A DNA stretch of 7,083 bases, taken from positions 1 to 7,083 of the forward strand of contig JAKDLC010000104.1 in NCBI GenBank assembly GCA_030453055.1. The letters are read 5' to 3'. The translations under genes were made by a program, and so were the position numbers. The DNA comes from Nitrosospira sp. GTDB lineage: Bacteria; Pseudomonadota; Gammaproteobacteria; Burkholderiales; Nitrosomonadaceae. Below are positions 1 to 4,178 of this stretch, one piece after another; positions within the stretch are counted from its first letter, which is position 1, and every line of letters starts with the position of its first letter. The notes beneath the pieces were generated by a model. The model saw only the letters and a list, made by a program, of their open reading frames with translations. It did not search any database and was not told the DNA's origin.

Positions 1-939
1 GGGTACCAGGCCGGCAATTTTCCATCGGGCTGGTCCGAGTGGAACGGCAAGTATCGCGACTGTCTGCGCGACCTCTGGCGCGGCCAGGAAGAGACGCTAA
101 GCGAATTCGCCCATCGCTTCACCGGAAGTCCGGACCTCTATGCCGACAACTCGCGCATTCCTTTCGCGAGCATCAACTTCGTCACCGCACACGACGGCTT
201 CACGCTGCGCGATCTGGTGTCGTACAACGACAAACACAATGAAGCCAACGGGGAAGACAACCGCGACGGCAGCGACGACAACCGCTCCTGGAACTGCGGC
301 GTCGAGGGTCCTACCGGCGATCCCAAAGTGCTCGCCCTTCGGCGCCTGCAGCAGCGCAATTTTCTGGTTACGCTGATGTTGTCGCAGGGTGTGCCCATGC
401 TGCTCGCGGGAGATGAGCTCAGCCGAACGCAGCAGGGCAACAACAACGCTTACTGCCAGGACAACGAAATCACGTGGATCGACTGGGCCGATGTCGACGA
501 GGATTTGCTCGAATTCACCAAACGTCTCATTGCCTTTCGCCACGCCCATCCGATTTTCCGCCACCGCCGCTGGTTTCAGGGTCAGGCCATCCATGGCGCG
601 GACTGCATCGACATCGCCTGGTTCAGTCATACCGGCGAACAGGCGAGCGAGGAACCATGGGGCGGATGGGTCGCCAAAAGCCTGGTGATTTTCCTCAATG
701 GCGAGACCTTCCCCAACCCCAATGCCCGCGGCGAACCGATTACCGACGACAGCTTCTGCTTGCTCCTCAATGCCCATTTCGAAGCACTGGATTTTACCTT
801 GCCCGAGAGCCGTTGGGGCAAACGCTGGCATAGCGTGCTGGATACAACCCGAGGGTGGGCCGACGACCCCCGGACGCTCAAGGCCCGCGCCAAACTGAAG
901 GTAGCGCCGCGCTCGCTCGTGCTGCTGCGGCGCCAATGA
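1..939 (+). CDS. glgX: Glycogen debranching enzyme GlgX, C-terminal part
   Basis: The reading frame is open from the first base to TGA at 937-939 and gives 312 residues, somewhat under half of a usual GlgX of about 700; the start lies off the left edge. GlgX (TreX type, GH13) hydrolyses alpha-1,6 branches of glycogen or limit dextrins in the cytoplasm and supplies linear maltodextrins. The sequence opens with the family block GYQAGNFPSGWSEWNGKYRD (residues 1-20). It then has VTAHDGFTLRDLVSYNDKHN (61-80), in which D65 is the expected transition-state-stabilising Asp of GH13 region IV. GEDNRDGSDDNRSWNCG (84-100) is also typical of GlgX. The end (LKVAPRSLVLLRR) looks like a normal C-terminal beta domain, so the gene is not truncated here. 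The nucleophile and acid/base residues lie upstream of the window. It converges with treY, its pathway partner. Confidence 0.97.
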   Translation, partial: GYQAGNFPSGWSEWNGKYRDCLRDLWRGQEETLSEFAHRFTGSPDLYADNSRIPFASINFVTAHDGFTLRDLVSYNDKHNEANGEDNRDGSDDNRSWNCGVEGPTGDPKVLALRRLQQRNFLVTLMLSQGVPMLLAGDELSRTQQGNNNAYCQDNEITWIDWADVDEDLLEFTKRLIAFRHAHPIFRHRRWFQGQAIHGADCIDIAWFSHTGEQASEEPWGGWVAKSLVIFLNGETFPNPNARGEPITDDSFCLLLNAHFEALDFTLPESRWGKRWHSVLDTTRGWADDPRTLKARAKLKVAPRSLVLLRRQ

Positions 940-955
940 TCGTGGCGGCGGCTCT

Positions 956-972
956 TTTCACAGGATGTGAAA
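956..972. repeat. Small inverted repeat after glgX
   Basis: TTTCAC and GTGAAA are separated by the 5-base loop AGGAT, beginning 17 bases after the glgX stop codon. The 6-bp stem is weak and no T-run follows, so it is at best a poor terminator. The rest of the 149-base gap before the next gene shows no clear promoter. Confidence 0.3.
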
Positions 973-1061
973 CCTTGTACTCTGAGGACATGCAGAACGA
1001 ACTGCTGATCGATCGACAGTTGCGCATCTGCAACCCATTCACCAGTGTACTGAAAACTGTC

Positions 1062-1078
1062 CAACTACCGGATTTAGG
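1062..1078 (+). repeat. 17-bp border repeat, left copy
   Basis: CAACTACCGGATTTAGG recurs exactly at 4160-4176 in the same orientation. Its last 13 or so bases also occur inverted at 4064-4079. This left copy has no inverted partner nearby. It sits 10 bases upstream of the ATG of the SEC-C gene, so its final TTTAGG is the only Shine-Dalgarno-like sequence available to that start. Confidence 0.75.
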
Positions 1079-1088
1079 TTAAATTCGT

Positions 1089-2459
1089 ATGAAAAAGGTG
1101 GGCCGTAACGATCCCTGCCCCTGCGGCAGCGGCAAAAAATACAAGCAGTGCTGTCTGAGCGCCGAAGAAAACAGGCTGGCGAATGACCGTTCCAATGCGA
1201 TTCCCCGAGCCATCCAATGGATCATGGCGATGCACGCGGCGGCCGCGCGGGAAGCGCTCGACGAGGGATTCTTTGGCAGCCTCGATGGCGACGAATATGC
1301 TCTGCTGCTGGATCAACATGAGAACACGTATGAAAACATCGTAGTCAACGCCATGGAATGGCTGCTGGCGGATGGATTCATGACTGTCAAAGGCCACAAG
1401 CGCCGTGTTGCGGAATTGTTGCTCGACCGGGGCGGCCCTTCGTTCTCCGCGGAGCAGCGGCAATGGATCGAGTGTCTGGCGGCCACGCCGCTCAGACTCT
1501 ACGAAATCGTCGATGTGATACCGGGCGAGTGCTTGACACTGAAGGATGTCATGCCACCCGAACGTCCGCCAGTCCTCGTCCAGGAAAAATCGGGATCGCG
1601 GCTGGCGTGCAAATTTGATCTCATCGCGGCGCGCATCCTGCCGGCAGAAGATCATTTCGAGCTGTCCGGCGCCGCGTACCCGTTTCCCCGCAATCAAAGC
1701 TGGGGCTTGCTGGAACAACTCAGAAACGAACTGGAAGGCATCGAGCCGGATTCGCCTTTCGCCAAGGAGATCACCAGCGTTATCATTCCGGACCACTGGC
1801 TCGGGCGTTTTGTCAGTGCTTTTGAAATACCCCAAATGTTCGATCACGTGACGGGGGAGCCGCTTTTGTTCGTTATCGATCGCTACCGTGTTAAGGATTG
1901 GAAAGCCCTGGACCAGGCCTTGTCGGGCGAAGCGGATATCGAAGGCAGTCGCGCGGAGGGCTGGAGCCGCATGTTTGAACGAGGGGATGGCCTGGTGCGC
2001 AGTAGTCTCAGCATCGACGCGGAAAAACGCCCGAATCGGATCAAAGTATCTTATCGCACGCAAGAGTATGCGGACGAAGGGCGACCTTGGTTCGAGGCGG
2101 TCGCAGGCGCCGCCGTTGCATTTGTCAGCCGGGAAATCATCGACCCCGAACAGCTGCTCGCTGATTTGCAGCCCAGTGAGATCAGGGAAACGCCGGTTCA
2201 GGCGCTCCCGCCGCCAGAGATGATGACCGAACTGATCGAGAATAGAATTCGCCAACTGTATGTGGACTGGGCTGACAAACCCTTACCGATACTGGACGAT
2301 AGAACGCCGCGCGAGGCGATTCAAACGCCGGAAGGACTGAATCAGGTGAAATTCCTGCTGCATACCTACGAACACGGCGAAGCCCGGCAGGCTCAAGCTC
2401 AGCATCGCGCACCGGTTTCCTACGACTTTCTCTGGCAATCGCTGGGGATAACATCGTAG
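1089..2459 (+). CDS. SEC-C metal-binding motif protein
   Basis: A 456-residue protein with an N-terminal SEC-C motif, [18 protein letters not shown] at residues 5-22. It has the pattern C-x-C-x8-C-C (C10, C12, C21, C22). This is the zinc-binding motif also found at the C-terminus of SecA and in many uncharacterised proteins. The middle (about 40-375) matches nothing I recognise. The C-terminus (about 394-430: [19 protein letters not shown], then TPEG and EHGEA) resembles the toxin-binding domain of Xre/MbcA/ParS antitoxins (DUF2384-like); that is inference from motif shape. There is no signal peptide or membrane segment, so it should be cytoplasmic. The ATG at 1089 is chosen because it places the SEC-C motif at the very N-terminus, as in relatives; its ribosome site is weak. 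The function is unknown. It appears to be a single-gene unit, ending against the 167-bp palindrome. Confidence 0.88.
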   Translation: MKKVGRNDPCPCGSGKKYKQCCLSAEENRLANDRSNAIPRAIQWIMAMHAAAAREALDEGFFGSLDGDEYALLLDQHENTYENIVVNAMEWLLADGFMTVKGHKRRVAELLLDRGGPSFSAEQRQWIECLAATPLRLYEIVDVIPGECLTLKDVMPPERPPVLVQEKSGSRLACKFDLIAARILPAEDHFELSGAAYPFPRNQSWGLLEQLRNELEGIEPDSPFAKEITSVIIPDHWLGRFVSAFEIPQMFDHVTGEPLLFVIDRYRVKDWKALDQALSGEADIEGSRAEGWSRMFERGDGLVRSSLSIDAEKRPNRIKVSYRTQEYADEGRPWFEAVAGAAVAFVSREIIDPEQLLADLQPSEIRETPVQALPPPEMMTELIENRIRQLYVDWADKPLPILDDRTPREAIQTPEGLNQVKFLLHTYEHGEARQAQAQHRAPVSYDFLWQSLGITS

Positions 2460-2460
2460 T

Positions 2461-2627
2461 TAGCCCGGATGTTTCATAAATTGACGCGCGCCCTTGCTGG
2501 TCTTTTGTTTCGTATGGGAATTTTGCTCAGTCGGACGTATGAGTCACTACGCCGCTCCCTCACAAAATCTCCCTACAAAACAAAACCATGCGCAATCATC
2601 ACGCGAATTTATGAAACATCCGGGCTA
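2461..2627. mobile_element. 167-bp MITE-like palindromic element
   Basis: The ends are perfect 22-bp inverted repeats (2461-2482 and 2606-2627), the left one beginning TAGCCCGGATGTTTCAT. The interior also folds back imperfectly along its length. For example TTTTGTTTCGTATGGG on the left aligns with the complement of CCCTACAAAACAAAA on the right, and CGGACGTA pairs with TACGCCG around a loop at 2541-2548. There is no transposase and no convincing coding frame, as expected for a non-autonomous element. No clear target-site duplication is visible. It begins one base after the SEC-C stop codon and ends six bases before the higA stop codon, so it fills the space between two convergent genes and may act as a bidirectional terminator (inference). 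I cannot name the parent transposon family. Confidence 0.75.
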
Positions 2628-2633
2628 GTCGTC

Positions 2634-2939
2634 TCATGCACTAACCGCGTTCACAAAAGTTTTTACCTTGATTCTCTTGGACCGTTCTTCTACCTGGGAC
2701 GCGTCATACTGAAACTGTAACCGCATCCATCCCTCCGGCGTACTGCCGAACGCCTTGGCCAAGCGAATAGCCATGTCCCAAGACAAATCCGCATTCTCGT
2801 TCACCAGATTACTCAGCGCAGATCGCGACACGCCAAGGACCCTGGCTCCTCCGGTCACGCTCAACCCGTGCGTATCCAGACAGTCTACACGCACCGAAAA
2901 TCCAGGATGAGGTGGATTCTTCATTTTCAAAGTCTTCAT
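2634..2939 (-). CDS. higA: HigA-family antitoxin, XRE/VapI type
   Basis: A 101-residue helix-turn-helix protein. It carries the HigA/VapI hallmarks: NPPHPG near the start (8-13), an HTH over roughly 26-48 ([20 protein letters not shown]) and WMRLQFQYD at 71-79. In this family the antitoxin binds and neutralises the RelE-like HigB mRNase, and also represses the operon promoter. The ATG at 2939 is chosen because a strong AAGGAG lies six bases upstream and just after the higB stop; the gap between the two genes is only 13 bases, the normal toxin-first higBA order. The gene looks intact, including its C-terminus, although the toxin gene ahead of it is truncated and the original operon promoter is presumably lost. 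It could survive as an orphan antitoxin or regulator, or be on the way to decay. Confidence 0.92.
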   Translation of the reverse strand: MKTLKMKNPPHPGFSVRVDCLDTHGLSVTGGARVLGVSRSALSNLVNENADLSWDMAIRLAKAFGSTPEGWMRLQFQYDASQVEERSKRIKVKTFVNAVSA

Positions 2940-2944
2940 AGCCC

Positions 2945-2951
2945 TCTCCTT
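2945..2951 (-). promoter_or_regulatory. Ribosome binding site of higA
   Basis: Read on the minus strand, AAGGAGA lies one base after the TGA of the higB remnant, with six bases between AAGGAG and the higA ATG. This near-consensus site fixes the higA start and fits translational coupling to the upstream toxin frame. Confidence 0.8.
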
Positions 2952-2952
2952 G

Positions 2953-3126
2953 TCAATGGTAGTCCTCTAAATTCACGTCTAACGCATACCCCTCTTCAAA
3001 CCGAAAGGTAATTCGCCAGTTTGCCCTTACCGTTACGCTCCATTGCTCTTTCCGGCTTCCTTTCGGAATGGCGGTAAAACCGGCGGTAAAACCGGGTAGA
3101 GTAGAGAGCAGGCTCTCGCCTGCCCT
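2953..3126 (-). pseudogene. higB: HigB toxin remnant, N-terminal half missing
   Basis: Reading the minus strand upstream of higA gives 57 open codons ending in TGA at 2953-2955. They include AIPKGSRKEQWSVTV, NWRITFRFEEGYALDV and NLEDYH at the very end. This is the C-terminal half of a HigB/RelE-fold toxin: the W-S-V-x-V-x-x-N-W-R-I-T-F-R-F core and the terminal D-Y-H are characteristic. A full HigB is about 92 residues; here the frame meets an in-frame TAG at 3127-3129, inside a hairpin, and no ATG, GTG or TTG start precedes the conserved part. The N-terminal half is absent from the window. Just before the conserved core the peptide has the duplication GFTAGFTA, from a 12-bp tandem repeat. 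The toxin is therefore very probably inactive. Without the start codon, translation from this frame is unlikely. Confidence 0.85.
3070..3093. repeat. 12-bp tandem duplication in the higB remnant
   Basis: GGCGGTAAAACC occurs twice head to tail (3070-3081 and 3082-3093). On the minus strand each unit encodes Gly-Phe-Thr-Ala, in frame with the higB remnant. The second unit runs into the left arm of the adjacent hairpin. Confidence 0.9.
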
Positions 3127-3143
3127 CTACTCTACCCGGTTTT
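3088..3143. repeat. Near-perfect 26-bp inverted repeat (hairpin)
   Basis: The arms are 3088-3113 and 3118-3143. They are complementary at 25 of 26 positions (an A opposite C at 3107/3124), with a 4-base loop TCTC. The arms begin AAAACCGGGTAGAGTAGAG and end in GGTTTT. The left arm, read on the minus strand, is part of the higB remnant (LLSTLPGF), so the right arm is in effect an inverted copy of it. The hairpin could stop transcription between ycgR and higA, but its T-run is only four bases and lies within the stem. Confidence 0.9.
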
Positions 3144-3147
3144 CCTG

Positions 3148-3165
3148 ATGAAACATCCGGGCTAA
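3148..3165. repeat. Third copy of the MITE terminal sequence
   Basis: ATGAAACATCCGGGCTAA is the perfect complement of 2460-2477 (18 bp), and its first 17 bases match the right end of the 167-bp element in the same orientation. It lies about 20 bases beyond the ycgR stop codon. Overlapping it, CGGGCT (3158-3163) and AGCCCG (3171-3176) form a small hairpin just downstream of ycgR, without a T-run. Confidence 0.85.
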
Positions 3166-3184
3166 TTTGCAGCCCGCTGAAGGA

Positions 3185-3922
3185 TTATTGCTTTCGTTTC
3201 CGCTCTAATTCCAGCCTGGGGATGTAGGGCTGGATCATGGATATCACGTTATCCGGTGGGTCGATATAGATACACCGGGCGCGCTGACCGTGCCCACGGG
3301 AGATTGCGGAAACATGCCGTACCTGGAGATCCACGTTGGCGACACCCGCTTCGGGCAACGCGACCGTGCAATTCCGGTAGATGGCTCCCGGCTCAAAATT
3401 GACGCTGAATCGAGTGTCAATGACTGCCATGCCACCGCAACTTATATCATCCAGAATGACTTCGGCAGCGGCGGACGCGCCCTTTTCGTGCAAGGGAATG
3501 GTGCACTTTACGGGGAGGGACATCAGGGTTTTGATGCGGTAATGCTCCCTTCTTTGAATACGCAACAGGGTTTGCGGAACCCGGGTACGGAAGGCGTTAC
3601 GTCCTTCGAACCGGATTTTCTCGATCCCGTTACACACAAACTGGATCTTTACATTGTCCAGCAATACGACGACCCTCAGGGTATCGGCGTTCAGCGCTTG
3701 CTGGTTGGAGGCCTCATCGCCACCGTAATCCAGGACCATTTCACGCCGCTTTGCATCAACATCGATAATGGTCGTCAGAATGATGCTGCCGCTACGACCA
3801 AAATGGCAGGTCGCCAGGGCATGATTCCGCATCACAGACCGCAGTATGGAGAGAATTCCGGCTTCTGAGTGAATGCGGTATTTCTCGCTGTCATCCTGTT
3901 CCAACATGAACCCTGTTCCCAT
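3185..3922 (-). CDS. ycgR: YcgR-like flagellar brake protein (PilZ domain)
   Basis: A 245-residue protein, the usual YcgR length, with an N-terminal YcgR beta-barrel (about 1-118) and a C-terminal PilZ domain (about 121-240). The c-di-GMP-binding signatures are both present: RxxxR as R125-EHY-R129, and DxSxxG as D159-ISCG-G164. The ending (ARCIYIDPPDNVISMIQPYI) has the family's usual form. In known cases YcgR with bound c-di-GMP acts on the flagellar motor and slows swimming. No signal peptide or membrane helix is seen, so it is cytosolic. The start is uncertain: ATG at 3922 gives the longest form, while ATG at 3907 (residue 6) has GGGAACAGGG just upstream. No flagellar or GGDEF/EAL gene is nearby, so the gene stands alone within the accessory patch. 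A general PilZ effector role is the alternative. Confidence 0.9.
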   Translation of the reverse strand: MGTGFMLEQDDSEKYRIHSEAGILSILRSVMRNHALATCHFGRSGSIILTTIIDVDAKRREMVLDYGGDEASNQQALNADTLRVVVLLDNVKIQFVCNGIEKIRFEGRNAFRTRVPQTLLRIQRREHYRIKTLMSLPVKCTIPLHEKGASAAAEVILDDISCGGMAVIDTRFSVNFEPGAIYRNCTVALPEAGVANVDLQVRHVSAISRGHGQRARCIYIDPPDNVISMIQPYIPRLELERKRKQ

Positions 3923-3990
3923 TTTTTGCCGGTTTTGCTTCCATCAGGGAGACTGAATACCCCTAATCCCGCTCTTCTGACGCCTTTTGC

Positions 3991-4012
3991 CGGGTTACGC
4001 TGCGCTAACCCG
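3991..4012. repeat. Short hairpin repeat upstream of ycgR
   Basis: The arms CGGGTTA (3991-3997) and TAACCCG (4006-4012) flank the 8-base CGCTGCGC. Sequences of this type (GGGTTAGCGCAGCGTAACCC on the other strand) are familiar to me as dispersed repeats in many proteobacterial genomes. That is recollection, not a search. It lies in the leader region of ycgR, about 70 bases before its ATG. Confidence 0.6.
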
Positions 4013-4063
4013 AGCTACGCCTGCTGTCGCGGTAGCGCCCAGGTTTTTGCGATCACCGCAAGC

Positions 4064-4178
4064 ATCCTAAATCCGGTAGCGGCCCTCACCCGGAAGGTGA
4101 GCGTCAAATAATACGAAATATTGTTATTAATCATAATGCTGATCTATTAAACGAGCGGTCAACTACCGGATTTAGGAT
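4064..4178. mobile_element. 115-bp foldback element with 16-bp inverted ends
   Basis: ATCCTAAATCCGGTAG at 4064-4079 is the perfect complement of 4163-4178. The interior has a small hairpin (CTCACC 4085-4090, GGTGAG 4096-4101) and then a strongly AT-rich stretch (about 4105-4155) unlike its surroundings. There is no coding frame and no visible target-site duplication. The right end provides the last base of the treY stop codon; on the minus strand a second in-frame stop (TAA) follows after one more codon. The same terminal sequence recurs alone at 1062-1078. It is probably a small non-autonomous repeat element; I cannot name its family. Confidence 0.6.

Noticed and set aside
97..936. 279-residue open frame antisense to glgX
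   Set aside because: It lies wholly opposite a well-supported gene, shows low-complexity Val/Ala runs and no recognisable domain; it follows from GC-rich codon use on the other strand.
1004..1016. Small palindrome TGATCGATCGA before the SEC-C gene
   Set aside because: Too short and common to be called an operator without further support.
1074..2255. 393-residue open frame antisense to the SEC-C gene
   Set aside because: Long but entirely opposite a gene with a clear N-terminal zinc motif; its Arg/Phe/Gln-rich composition matches no family I know.
2440..2650. Target-site duplication around the 167-bp element
   Set aside because: The flanks (CGTAGT on the left, GTCGTC on the right) do not repeat convincingly, so insertion cannot be proved from flanks. 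The 115-bp element gives the same result.
2469..2720. 83-residue plus-strand frame through the palindromic element
   Set aside because: It starts inside the terminal repeat and runs into antisense of higA; the composition looks random.
3290..3868. 192-residue frame antisense to ycgR
   Set aside because: Opposite a gene with both PilZ signatures; no domain of its own.
4105..4155. Sigma70-like promoter in the AT-rich core (TTGTTA, 18 bases, TATTAA)
   Set aside because: Only four of six matches in each box, and it would drive antisense into treY; AT-rich DNA gives such matches by chance.
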